From positions 1 to 7,260 of the forward strand of contig JAQTSL010000186.1 in NCBI GenBank assembly GCA_028711355.1: 7,260 nt of DNA, written 5' to 3'. A program made the position numbers and the translations under genes. Origin of the DNA: Rhodoferax sp. Its GTDB lineage: Bacteria > Pseudomonadota > Gammaproteobacteria > Burkholderiales > Burkholderiaceae_C. The notes under the pieces are model-generated. The model did not search any database. It was not told where the DNA came from and saw only the letters and a list, made by a program, of their open reading frames with translations. Shown in pieces: positions 1 through 7,260 of the stretch. Position 1 is the first letter of the stretch, and each line of letters starts with the position of its first letter.

Positions 1-1092
1 GAGGTCAAAGGGTTTGATGTTCAGTCCTACATGAGCGCCAAAGAGGCGCGCACCATGGACACCTTCATCCACTACGGCATTGCCGCTACCGCGCAGGCGG
101 TGGCCGACGCTGGACTGCCCACGGGCGACGCGCTCGATGAGCAACTGGCCACACGTATTGGTTGTGTGATTGGTTCGGGCATCGGGGGCTTGCCGATGAT
201 CGAAACCGTGCATTCGGAATTTGTGGCGCGCGGGGCCAGGCGTATTTCGCCATTTTTTGTGCCATCGACCATCATCAACATGATTGCCGGCCATGTATCG
301 ATCCGTTTTGGTTTCAAGGGGCCCAATCTGGCGATCGTGACCGCCTGCACTACCGGTCTGCACTGTATTGGCCAGGCCGGACGGATGATCGAATACGGCG
401 ATGCCGATGTGATTGTTGCGGGTGGCGCCGAGGCGGCCGTGTCGGTATTGGGCGTCGGCGGCTTTGCTGCGATGCGCGCCCTGAGCACGCGCAACGACGA
501 CCCCGCCACCGCGTCTCGGCCGTGGGACAAAGACCGCGACGGCTTTGTGCTGGGTGAAGGTGCCGGTGTCATGGTGCTGGAGGAATACCAACACGCCAAG
601 GCGCGTGGCGCCAAAATTTACGCTGAGCTGGCAGGTTTTGGCATGAGCGCCGACGCCGGCCACATGACCGCACCCAATATGGATGGTCCGCGCCGGGCCA
701 TTGTCAGTGCCCTGCACAACGCTGGCCTGAATGCCGACCAGGTGGATTATGTCAATGCCCATGGCACCTCAACGCCGCTGGGCGACATCAACGAATCCAA
801 CGCCATCAAGGCAGCGCTCGGCGCTCGGGCCAAAAAAGTGGTGGTCAATTCGACCAAGTCGATGACCGGTCACTTGCTGGGTGGCGCCGGGGGGCTGGAA
901 TCGGTGGTGACGGTGCTGGCGCTGTACCACCAAAAGAGCCCACCCACCATCAACATCTTCAACCAAGACACCGAGTGCGACCTGGACTATTGTGCCAATA
1001 CCGCGCGCGACATGAAAATCGACGTGGCTATCAAGAATAATTTTGGCTTTGGTGGCACCAACGGTTCGCTCGTCTTCAAGCGGGCGCCCTGA
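1..1092 (+). CDS. fabF: 3-oxoacyl-[acyl-carrier-protein] synthase II, FabF (5' end missing)
   Basis: This is the condensing enzyme of type II fatty acid synthesis in the cytoplasm. It joins malonyl-ACP to a growing acyl-ACP with loss of CO2. The frame is open from base 1, and residues upstream of the first internal ATG (position 31) match the family, so the gene enters from the left and ATG 31 is not the start. The visible 363 codons carry the full thiolase-fold active site: nucleophile Cys in TACTTG (nt 346-348), His in NAHGTSTPLGD (nt 760-762), Lys and His in NSTKSMTGH (nt 856-858 and 871-873), and the C-terminal GFGGTN loop (about nt 1045-1062). E. coli FabF has about 413 residues, so roughly 50 are missing here. 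The GTSTPLGD and NSTKSMTGHLLG blocks fit FabF better than FabB. In related genomes acpP usually lies upstream, which cannot be checked here. Confidence 0.96.
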   Translation, partial: EVKGFDVQSYMSAKEARTMDTFIHYGIAATAQAVADAGLPTGDALDEQLATRIGCVIGSGIGGLPMIETVHSEFVARGARRISPFFVPSTIINMIAGHVSIRFGFKGPNLAIVTACTTGLHCIGQAGRMIEYGDADVIVAGGAEAAVSVLGVGGFAAMRALSTRNDDPATASRPWDKDRDGFVLGEGAGVMVLEEYQHAKARGAKIYAELAGFGMSADAGHMTAPNMDGPRRAIVSALHNAGLNADQVDYVNAHGTSTPLGDINESNAIKAALGARAKKVVVNSTKSMTGHLLGGAGGLESVVTVLALYHQKSPPTINIFNQDTECDLDYCANTARDMKIDVAIKNNFGFGGTNGSLVFKRAP

Positions 1093-1103
1093 CCGTTGCG
1101 CAC

Positions 1104-1120
1104 GCGGGTGGCCCCGCTTT
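1104..1120 (+). other. Short GC hairpin between fabF and the next gene
   Basis: GCGGG (1104-1108) pairs with CCCGC (1113-1117) around a four-base loop and is followed by only three T residues and then AA. It is the only structure in the 33-nt gap after fabF. The five-pair stem and short T run make it at best a weak terminator or a processing site, and it may be fortuitous in GC-rich DNA. Confidence 0.25.
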
Positions 1121-1125
1121 AAGTC

Positions 1126-1581
1126 ATGCAGCACGCCCCAGCGGTTCAATATCCGGTGGGGCGTTCGCGTTTTCACCTGGTGCTGATCGTGCTGCTGGGC
1201 TCATTGGGGGCGTTGGCATTGTCTGGTTGGCTGAGTGCGCAAGACGACCTCTATGCGTGGCAGGCAGCGAGCTGGACCGGTTGGCTAGCGACCACCGCTT
1301 GGGCCAGCGTGAAGTGGTGGCGTACTCCCGTCGGTGAGCTGGCCTGGAGCGGTAACGGCTGGAGCTGGACGCAGCAGGGACAAGCGAACGCGGTTTTGCT
1401 ACAGGTAGAACTCGATCTGCAGCAAACGCTGTTGCTGCGTTTGTTGCAACCTGCCAGGCACGCGCGCTGGCTGTGGTTGGAGCGGTCGCGTCAGCCGACG
1501 CAGTGGCTGGCCTTGCGCAGAGCGCTTTTTGCCCCGACACGTGCGCCAACTGGTGCTCAAGCACCCGAGAACCAGGTATGA
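1126..1581 (+). CDS. Small inner-membrane protein, YgfX/CptA-like, upstream of rpoE
   Basis: This 151-residue protein has two predicted membrane segments close to the N-terminus (about residues 16-36 and 44-62) with a short loop between them, then a cytoplasmic C-terminal domain rich in Trp and Leu. The layout and end motif resemble YgfX/CptA (DUF1434). After the second segment comes a GELxW...GxxW block (about residues 70-80). Near the C-terminus is RWLWLERS...QWLALRRALF, which lines up by eye with HLWLAADS...EWRDLRRILL of E. coli YgfX. In E. coli that protein is linked to SdhE and has been reported to affect cell-division and cytoskeletal proteins. No SdhE partner is visible here, so that function should not be transferred. 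The stop codon overlaps the rpoE start (ATGA), so this gene is probably the first of the sigma-E operon. No clear Shine-Dalgarno sequence precedes ATG 1126. The gene is surely real; the family assignment is inference. Confidence 0.7.
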   Translation: MQHAPAVQYPVGRSRFHLVLIVLLGSLGALALSGWLSAQDDLYAWQAASWTGWLATTAWASVKWWRTPVGELAWSGNGWSWTQQGQANAVLLQVELDLQQTLLLRLLQPARHARWLWLERSRQPTQWLALRRALFAPTRAPTGAQAPENQV

Positions 1582-2213
1582 GCCAGCCAGCCGAACCAAC
1601 GTCAGCGCCGCTACCCGACAGCGACACCTTGTTGGTGGAGCGAACCGTGGCCGGCGACCAGCGCGCTTTTGAACTGCTGGTGATCAAGTACCAGCGGCGG
1701 GTGGAACGCCTGATTTCGCGCATGGTGCGCGACGTTGATCTGGTGCCCGACATCGCCCAGGAAACTTTCATTCGTGCCTACCGCGCCTTGCACCAGTTTC
1801 GTGGCGACTCCCAGTTCTATACCTGGTTGTACCGGATTGCGGTGAATACGGCCAAGAAATTTCTATTGGAGCTCAAGCATGACCCGACCCGGTCGAATAG
1901 CGCTCTGGCCTCGCGGGACGAAGATGATGAAACTTTTACCTCCAGAAGTGAACCAAGCACGCAAGAGTCGCCCGAATCGCTGCTGGCAGCCAAGGAAATC
2001 TCGCAGGTGATCGACCAGGCCCTGGCTGAGCTGCCCGATGACTTGCGTCAAGCCATTACCTTGCGTGAAATGGAAGGTCTTAGTTATGAAGATATTGCCG
2101 ACATCATGGCGTGCCCGATTGGCACCGTGCGGTCGCGGATTTTTCGCGCCCGCGAAGCGGTTTCGGCCAAAGTGCGGCCGCTGTTGGATCGCCAGGGTGG
2201 CAAGCGCTGGTAG
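1578..2213 (+). CDS. rpoE: RNA polymerase ECF sigma factor, sigma-E (RpoE/AlgU)
   Basis: This is the sigma factor that directs RNA polymerase to envelope-stress promoters. It is held inactive by RseA. The 211-residue product aligns by eye with E. coli RpoE (191 residues) along its length. Region 2 covers about residues 27-95, with DIAQETFIRAYRAL as region 2.2 and FYTWLYRIAVNTAK (80-93) as region 2.4. An acidic, Ser-rich linker (about 101-135) follows. Region 4 covers 151-196, with the HTH recognition helix in PIGTVRSRIFRAREAV. The N-terminus is about ten residues longer than in E. coli, and a short basic tail ends the protein. ATG 1578 is chosen because it overlaps the upstream stop as ATGA and gives a normal N-terminus; a GAGAA at 1567-1571 is a weak ribosome site. 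An in-frame GTG at 1473 would add a non-homologous extension. No GGAACTT-type autoregulatory promoter was found nearby. Confidence 0.95.
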   Translation: MSQPAEPTSAPLPDSDTLLVERTVAGDQRAFELLVIKYQRRVERLISRMVRDVDLVPDIAQETFIRAYRALHQFRGDSQFYTWLYRIAVNTAKKFLLELKHDPTRSNSALASRDEDDETFTSRSEPSTQESPESLLAAKEISQVIDQALAELPDDLRQAITLREMEGLSYEDIADIMACPIGTVRSRIFRAREAVSAKVRPLLDRQGGKRW

Positions 2214-2265
2214 TCGCCATGCCACTGCTAAGACTTTTTTTGAATCAAACTGAACCAAATCCATC
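2214..2265 (+). other. rpoE-rseA spacer with a seven-T tract
   Basis: This 52-nt gap separates sigma factor and anti-sigma factor. It contains T7 at 2235-2241, preceded only by a four-pair AGTC/GACT arm match (2212-2215 with 2232-2235), too weak for a terminator. The bases just before the rseA ATG (ACTGAACCAAATCCATC) show no GGAG-type ribosome site. No promoter can be supported. Confidence 0.4.
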
Positions 2266-2883
2266 ATGTCTGACAAATTGCCGCTGCGCTCTGAATGGGT
2301 GTCTGCTCTGGTCGATGGCGAGTTGCGCGGCGCTGAATTCGCGCAGGCGATCGACGCGTTGAGCGCTTCGCCGCAGGCGCGCCAAGACTGGGACACCTAT
2401 CAGTTGGTGGGCGCGGCGCTGCGTTCCCGCTCGGCCGACCTGCGTTCGCATGATCCAGCGTTTGTTGCGCGCTGGCGTGAGCGGCTGGCTCGTGAACAAG
2501 GCGTGGCGTTGCAACCGGTGTCGGCAGCGGCGCCGCCGCCGCGCGTGCTGCTGGTGCCGATGTATGTGGCCAACGACCGCTGGTGGCGTCGCGTGGTGGG
2601 CGTGGCCTCGGTGGTTGCGGTCGCCTTTGGCCTGTGGCAGGGCTGGCACAGCTTGGGTGTTGGCACAACGCAGGGCGGGCCTGCGTTGGCTCAGTTGGCG
2701 CCACTCACGCCGCCAGTGGCAGCGGCCACTGCGTCGGTATCACCACAAGACGCTGCGGTAATGTTGCGCGACCCGCGGCTTGATGCCTTGCTGGCGGCAC
2801 ACCGCCAACACGGTGGTGTCACGGCACTTCAGGGTTCCGCTGGCTTTTTGCGTAATGCCACCTTTAACGAGGGCAGTCGTTGA
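2266..2883 (+). CDS. rseA: Sigma-E anti-sigma factor RseA (MucA-type), inner membrane
   Basis: This single-pass membrane protein binds RpoE in the cytoplasm and is degraded stepwise under envelope stress to release it. The 205-residue product starts with the RseA N-terminal signature (WVSALVDGEL at 11-20, DWDTYQLVGAALR at 41-53), comparable to LSALMDGE and WESYHLIRD in E. coli RseA. A cytoplasmic Pro/Ala-rich stretch (about 80-105) leads to one membrane segment (about 108-124) after the positive cluster RWWRR. The periplasmic part (128-205) has a low-complexity Ala/Pro/Thr linker and then a compact tail (RDPRLDALLAAHRQ, GFLRNATF) that is the likely RseB contact region, by inference. It lies 52 nt after rpoE, and its TGA overlaps the rseB TTG. 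ATG 2266 lacks an obvious Shine-Dalgarno sequence, but the next Met is residue 99, so the start is secure. Confidence 0.9.
   Translation: MSDKLPLRSEWVSALVDGELRGAEFAQAIDALSASPQARQDWDTYQLVGAALRSRSADLRSHDPAFVARWRERLAREQGVALQPVSAAAPPPRVLLVPMYVANDRWWRRVVGVASVVAVAFGLWQGWHSLGVGTTQGGPALAQLAPLTPPVAAATASVSPQDAAVMLRDPRLDALLAAHRQHGGVTALQGSAGFLRNATFNEGSR
2869..2873 (+). promoter_or_regulatory. Ribosome binding site for rseB (supports the TTG start)
   Basis: GAGGG lies inside the last codons of rseA, six bases before TTG 2880. It is the best Shine-Dalgarno match close to the rseB N-terminus and supports the unusual start codon there. Confidence 0.65.
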
Positions 2884-3875
2884 AGCGCATCTTTTTTCTG
2901 TTGCTGCTGTGGCTGACCGGTGCTGGCGCGCTGGCGGACCAACCGTCAGCGGTTTTGGCGCCGGACGGTGACGTTGAGCAATGGTTGCTACGCCTGCACG
3001 ATGCCACGCGCCAGCGCGCCTATGTGGGCACTTTTGTTGTCACCGCGGGTAGCACCATGTCAACGTCGCGCATCTGGCACGTGTGCAATGGGCGTGAGCA
3101 AATTGAACGCGTTGATGCACTCACTGGGGTACGACGTTCGACGTTCCGGCGTGACGACAGCGTGGTCACTTTCTGGCCTGACAGTCGTACCGTTGTCCAG
3201 GAAACACGTGAATCGATGGGTTTGTTTCCAACCCTGCTACAGCACCCGGCCGCTGACATCGGACGGTTTTACCAGTTGCAGCGACTGGGTCATGGGCGGG
3301 TAGCGGGGATCGAATCGGATGTGGTCCAATTGGCGCCGCTGGATAGCTGGCGTTTTGGTTACCGGGTCTGGACCGAACGTCAGAGCGGTTTGGTGGTCAA
3401 ACTTCAGACGCTCGACGCTGCGGCGCAGGTGCTTGAGCAAGCAGCTTTTTCCGAACTCCAGTTCAACACACCGTTGACGTTCCACCGATTGAAAGTGCTG
3501 ATGCAAAGCACCCAGGGCTACCAGGTTCACAGCCCAAAACTTCTCAAAACAGCGCCGGAGCAGGAAGGCTGGACGGTCAACGCCGCTGTACCCGGATTCG
3601 TACCGGTGCGGTGTTACCGCAGTGTCGATCGGTCAGAGGCCGCCGACGACCGTGCGTTGCAATGCATTTTTTCCGACGGTCTGGCCTCGGTATCGGTTTT
3701 TATCGAACCGTTCGATGCCAGTCGTCATGTTCGCGGCGATGCACACGAGCAGTTGTTGATGGGCGCGACGCACCTGCGGGTGCGCCGTGCGCAGGACTGG
3801 TGGTTGACAGCCGTGGGAGAGGCTCCAGGCACCACGCTAACGGGCTTGCTGCAAGCTCTTGAGAGAAAGAAGTAA
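2880..3875 (+). CDS. rseB: Periplasmic sigma-E regulator RseB/MucB
   Basis: RseB binds the periplasmic domain of RseA, shields it from DegS-type cleavage and, in E. coli, senses mislocalised lipopolysaccharide. The 331-residue product begins with a classic signal peptide: MKR, then a Leu/Phe-rich core, then GALA before Asp20, with likely cleavage after Ala19. The MucB/RseB N-terminal domain (about 30-205) has the motifs SRIWHV, REQIERVDALTG, FRRDDSVVTFWPD and RFGYRVW. A C-terminal domain (about 225-330) carries GWTVNAAVPGF and FSDGLASVSVFIE. Length is close to E. coli RseB (about 318). The start is TTG at 2880: the next in-frame ATG (residue 60) would delete the signal peptide, and GAGGG sits six bases upstream. 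TTGA overlaps the rseA stop, suggesting coupled translation. The mature protein has three Cys (69, 245, 262), whereas E. coli RseB as I recall it has one, elsewhere. Confidence 0.9.
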   Translation: MKRIFFLLLLWLTGAGALADQPSAVLAPDGDVEQWLLRLHDATRQRAYVGTFVVTAGSTMSTSRIWHVCNGREQIERVDALTGVRRSTFRRDDSVVTFWPDSRTVVQETRESMGLFPTLLQHPAADIGRFYQLQRLGHGRVAGIESDVVQLAPLDSWRFGYRVWTERQSGLVVKLQTLDAAAQVLEQAAFSELQFNTPLTFHRLKVLMQSTQGYQVHSPKLLKTAPEQEGWTVNAAVPGFVPVRCYRSVDRSEAADDRALQCIFSDGLASVSVFIEPFDASRHVRGDAHEQLLMGATHLRVRRAQDWWLTAVGEAPGTTLTGLLQALERKK

Positions 3876-3913
3876 GGACCCAATTGGGGTGTTGTTTATA
3901 TGAAAGGTTAACC
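3876..3913 (+). promoter_or_regulatory. rseB-mucD spacer: palindrome and three-codon mini-ORF
   Basis: The 38-nt gap holds a perfect 10-bp palindrome, CCCAATTGGG (3879-3888), and an AT-rich run TTTATATG. It also holds a minimal reading frame ATG AAA GGT TAA (3900-3911) ending two bases before the mucD start. The mini-ORF contains the mucD ribosome site AAAGG (3903-3907). There is no -35/-10 pair with acceptable spacing and no terminator, so mucD is probably transcribed with rseB. Any regulatory role of the palindrome or mini-ORF is inference. Confidence 0.35.
3903..3907 (+). promoter_or_regulatory. Ribosome binding site for mucD
   Basis: AAAGG lies six bases before ATG 3914 and nine before the tandem ATG 3917. 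It decides against the TTG at 3884 as start, since that codon lies upstream of this site. Confidence 0.6.
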
Positions 3914-5374
3914 ATGATGCGATCAAGTTGGAAACGTTTGTCCGCCGGTGTCTTCAGTGGCCTGATAGTGACAACCATGACAGTGGCCCTGCTACCCATG
4001 CCAGCGCTAGCACAAGCGCGCCAGTTGCCTGATTTTGCCGATTTGGTGGAGCAGGTCAGTCCGTCGGTGGTCAACATCCGCACGCTCGAAAAAGTGGCGG
4101 CGCGCCAGAACCCAGGCGGACAGTTTGACCCCGATATGCTGGAATTCTTCCGCCGCTTTGGTCTGCCGGTGCCCAATCTGCCGCGTCAGACACCGCCCAA
4201 TCATCCACAGGTGCCCAACGAAGAGCAGCCGCGTGGCGTCGGCTCAGGCTTCATCCTGAGCACTGACGGCGTCATCATGACCAACGCTCACGTGGTCAAT
4301 GGCGCCGACGAGGTGATCGTCACGCTCACCGACAAGCGCGAATTCAAAGCCAAGATCATTGGTGCTGACAAGCGCAGCGACGTGGCCGTGGTCAAGATTG
4401 AAGCGACCGGTTTGCCAGCGGTCAAGGTGGGCGACGTTAGCCGCCTGCGTGTCGGCGAATGGGTCGTGGCAATCGGCTCGCCGTTTGGCTTTGAGAACAC
4501 GGTTACCGCTGGCATCGTCAGCGCCAAGCAGCGCGACACCGGTGACTATCTGCCCTTCATCCAGACCGATGTGGCGATCAACCCGGGTAATTCCGGTGGC
4601 CCGCTGATCAATATGCGGGGCGAGGTGGTCGGCATCAACAGCCAAATCTATTCTCGCTCAGGTGGCTCGATGGGCATTTCGTTCTCGATTCCGATGGACG
4701 AGGCGGTACGCGTGAGTGAGCAGTTGCGCTCCAGCGGACGTGTGACACGCGGGCGAATTGGTGTGCAAATCGATCAGGTGTCCAAAGAGGCGGCGGAATC
4801 GATGGGTTTGGGCCGGGCGCAGGGTGCGCTGGTGCGTGCGGTTGAACCCGGTGCGCCGGCCGATAAGGCTGGTGTTGAAGCGGGCGATATCATCCTTAAA
4901 TTTGACGGCAAGCCAGTAGAAAAAGCTTCTGACTTACCGCGCATCGTCGGTGGCGCTAAGCCCGGTAGCCGCAGCACGTTGACGGTGTTTCGTCGCGGCA
5001 GCACCAAGGAACTGAGTGTCACCATCGCCGAGGTCGAGGCCGACCAGCAGGTCGCCAAGGCAAACGGCCAGCCAGCCAAACCCAAAGGCTCCAGCGCCGG
5101 GCAAAGTCTTGGGCTGATGGTCAGCGAAGTCACTGAAGCGCAAAAGTCTGAGCTCAAAATCAAGGGTGGCGTGGTAGTCGATGCTGTGGCTGATGCGGCT
5201 GCGCGCGCCGGTGTGCGTGAGGGCGACGTGATTTTGCAGGTCGGTAACGCGCTGGTGACCGATCTGAAGGCGTTTGAAGCTGCACTGGGCAAGCTTGACA
5301 AGGCCAAACCGGTTCTGTTGCTGGTACGCCGCGGTAATTTGGCGCAACTGGTGGTGGTTCGCCCGTTGCATTGA
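3914..5374 (+). CDS. mucD: Periplasmic serine protease MucD (DegP/DegQ/HtrA family)
   Basis: This HtrA-type endoprotease and chaperone degrades misfolded envelope proteins. The 486-residue product has a signal peptide (basic MMRSSWKR, hydrophobic core to about 28, MPALAQA, likely cleavage at 33-35). The trypsin-like domain (about 40-270) has the full catalytic triad: His126 in TNAHVV, Asp156 in RSDVAVV and Ser227 in GNSGGP. Two PDZ domains follow: about 280-372 (peptide-binding loop RIGVQI) and about 396-484 (SLGLMV), joined by a Lys/Pro/Ser-rich linker (378-396). Two PDZ domains separate it from DegS, which has one. The name MucD is favoured over DegP because the gene directly follows rseB and the loop before the catalytic His (about 62-105) is short. 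ATG 3914 has AAAGG six bases upstream; ATG 3917 would also work. A further upstream TTG (3884) is disfavoured because it adds polar, Cys-containing residues before the signal peptide. Confidence 0.94.
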   Translation: MMRSSWKRLSAGVFSGLIVTTMTVALLPMPALAQARQLPDFADLVEQVSPSVVNIRTLEKVAARQNPGGQFDPDMLEFFRRFGLPVPNLPRQTPPNHPQVPNEEQPRGVGSGFILSTDGVIMTNAHVVNGADEVIVTLTDKREFKAKIIGADKRSDVAVVKIEATGLPAVKVGDVSRLRVGEWVVAIGSPFGFENTVTAGIVSAKQRDTGDYLPFIQTDVAINPGNSGGPLINMRGEVVGINSQIYSRSGGSMGISFSIPMDEAVRVSEQLRSSGRVTRGRIGVQIDQVSKEAAESMGLGRAQGALVRAVEPGAPADKAGVEAGDIILKFDGKPVEKASDLPRIVGGAKPGSRSTLTVFRRGSTKELSVTIAEVEADQQVAKANGQPAKPKGSSAGQSLGLMVSEVTEAQKSELKIKGGVVVDAVADAAARAGVREGDVILQVGNALVTDLKAFEAALGKLDKAKPVLLLVRRGNLAQLVVVRPLH

Positions 5375-5381
5375 ATTCCCG

Positions 5382-5408
5382 TTGATCGCAGCGCTAGCCA
5401 ATTACAAT
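5382..5408 (+). promoter_or_regulatory. Putative sigma-70 promoter for lepA
   Basis: TTGATC (5382-5387) and TACAAT (5403-5408) are separated by 15 bases. The -10 box matches five of six consensus bases, while the spacing is shorter than the usual 16-18. It lies just after the mucD stop, and the predicted start site near 5415 would give a lepA leader of about 74 nt that includes both downstream hairpins. This is sequence matching only. Confidence 0.4.
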
Positions 5409-5426
5409 CTCAGCCATCCCATCATC

Positions 5427-5442
5427 GGTGCCGCCCGGCACC
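5427..5442 (+). promoter_or_regulatory. Upstream hairpin in the mucD-lepA spacer
   Basis: GGTGCC (5427-5432) and GGCACC (5437-5442) form a perfect six-pair stem with loop GCCC. There is no T tract, so it is not a terminator by itself. It stands four bases before the larger terminator-like hairpin, and its 3' side can alternatively pair with the loop of that hairpin. Confidence 0.45.
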
Positions 5443-5446
5443 GCTC

Positions 5447-5477
5447 AGGGCGCGCCCGCCGGGATCGCGCCCTTTTT
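5447..5477 (+). terminator. Intrinsic terminator (or lepA leader attenuator)
   Basis: AGGGCGCG (5447-5454) pairs perfectly with CGCGCCCT (5466-5473). Inside the 11-base loop CCC/GGG (5455-5457 with 5461-5463) can extend the pairing. Five T residues (5473-5477) follow directly. This is a strong Rho-independent terminator shape and would end the rpoE-mucD operon. Its U tract ends only 11 bases before the lepA ATG. If lepA is transcribed from the TACAAT promoter upstream, the same element lies in the lepA leader and would act as an attenuator. Structure is seen in the sequence; the role is inference. Confidence 0.65.
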
Positions 5478-5488
5478 CTGTCGTTTCC

Positions 5489-7260
<1,772 letters not shown>

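Noticed and set aside
72..614. A 180-codon minus-strand frame opposite fabF
   Set aside because: It is Ser/Pro/Ala/Thr-rich with no domain and lies opposite conserved FabF active-site sequence, as expected for a shadow frame.
1012..1041. ATGAAA and AATAAT, 18 bases apart, near the fabF 3' end as a promoter for the sigma-E operon
   Set aside because: The AT-rich hexamer encodes the conserved Asn-Asn before FGFGGTN, and the -35 match is only four of six, so codon constraint explains it as well.
1473..1577. GTG at 1473 as an earlier start for rpoE
   Set aside because: The added 35 residues have no sigma-factor similarity and would overlap the upstream gene by over 100 nt. ATG 1578 gives a normal sigma-E N-terminus.
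1093..1577. Sigma-E autoregulatory promoter (GGAACTT...TCTGA type) upstream of rpoE
   Set aside because: Reading the stretch by eye gave only partial matches such as AGAACTC with no fitting -10 element.
2714..2731. Seven-pair hairpin CAGTGGC/GCCACTG within rseA, and a 14-base match (GCAGCGGCCACTGC) with lepA at 6338-6351
   Set aside because: Both copies encode Ala/Thr-rich stretches in GC-rich DNA. Two chance copies without flanking similarity do not support a repeat family.
3884..3913. TTG at 3884 as the mucD start
   Set aside because: It adds a Cys-containing stretch before the signal peptide and lies upstream of the AAAGG ribosome site that is well placed for ATG 3914.
5295..5323. Consensus -35 box TTGACA in the 3' end of mucD
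   Set aside because: No acceptable -10 box occurs 16-18 bases downstream. The same holds for TTGACA at 3804-3809 in rseB.

Overview
The window looks like a piece of a betaproteobacterial chromosome, most likely order Burkholderiales and possibly a Comamonadaceae-type genome. This rests on the gene order (fabF, small membrane protein, rpoE, rseA, rseB, mucD, lepA), the moderately GC-rich codon use and the character of the proteins, for example RseA ending in a conserved-looking periplasmic tail and the LepA variant loop near residue 280. The placement comes from recalled family knowledge, not a database search. All genes lie on the + strand, and no mobile element, CRISPR array, tRNA or rRNA is visible.

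Layout: positions 1-1092 hold the 3' part of fabF (beta-ketoacyl-ACP synthase II), cut by the left edge. After a 33-nt gap without a convincing terminator comes a block of five genes: a YgfX/CptA-like small inner-membrane protein (1126-1581), the ECF sigma factor RpoE (1578-2213), its membrane anti-sigma factor RseA (2266-2883), the periplasmic co-regulator RseB/MucB (2880-3875) and the periplasmic serine protease MucD (3914-5374). Two junctions overlap by four bases (ATGA at 1578, TTGA at 2880), which suggests translational coupling. A 114-nt spacer follows, with a putative promoter, a small hairpin and a strong intrinsic-terminator-like hairpin. Then comes lepA (elongation factor 4), which starts at 5489 and is cut by the right edge about ten residues before its expected end.

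How the genes work together: RpoE directs transcription of envelope-stress genes. RseA holds it at the inner membrane, RseB binds RseA on the periplasmic side and protects it from proteolysis, and MucD is a DegP/DegQ-type protease/chaperone that clears misfolded envelope proteins. This is the betaproteobacterial counterpart of the algU-mucABCD cluster of Pseudomonas, here without a mucC/rseC gene. FabF and LepA are housekeeping neighbours.

I do not see an undescribed system. The points most worth a second look are the lepA leader, where a terminator-like hairpin and U-tract sit 11 nt before a start codon with no Shine-Dalgarno sequence, and the translational coupling of a YgfX-like membrane protein to the sigma factor.
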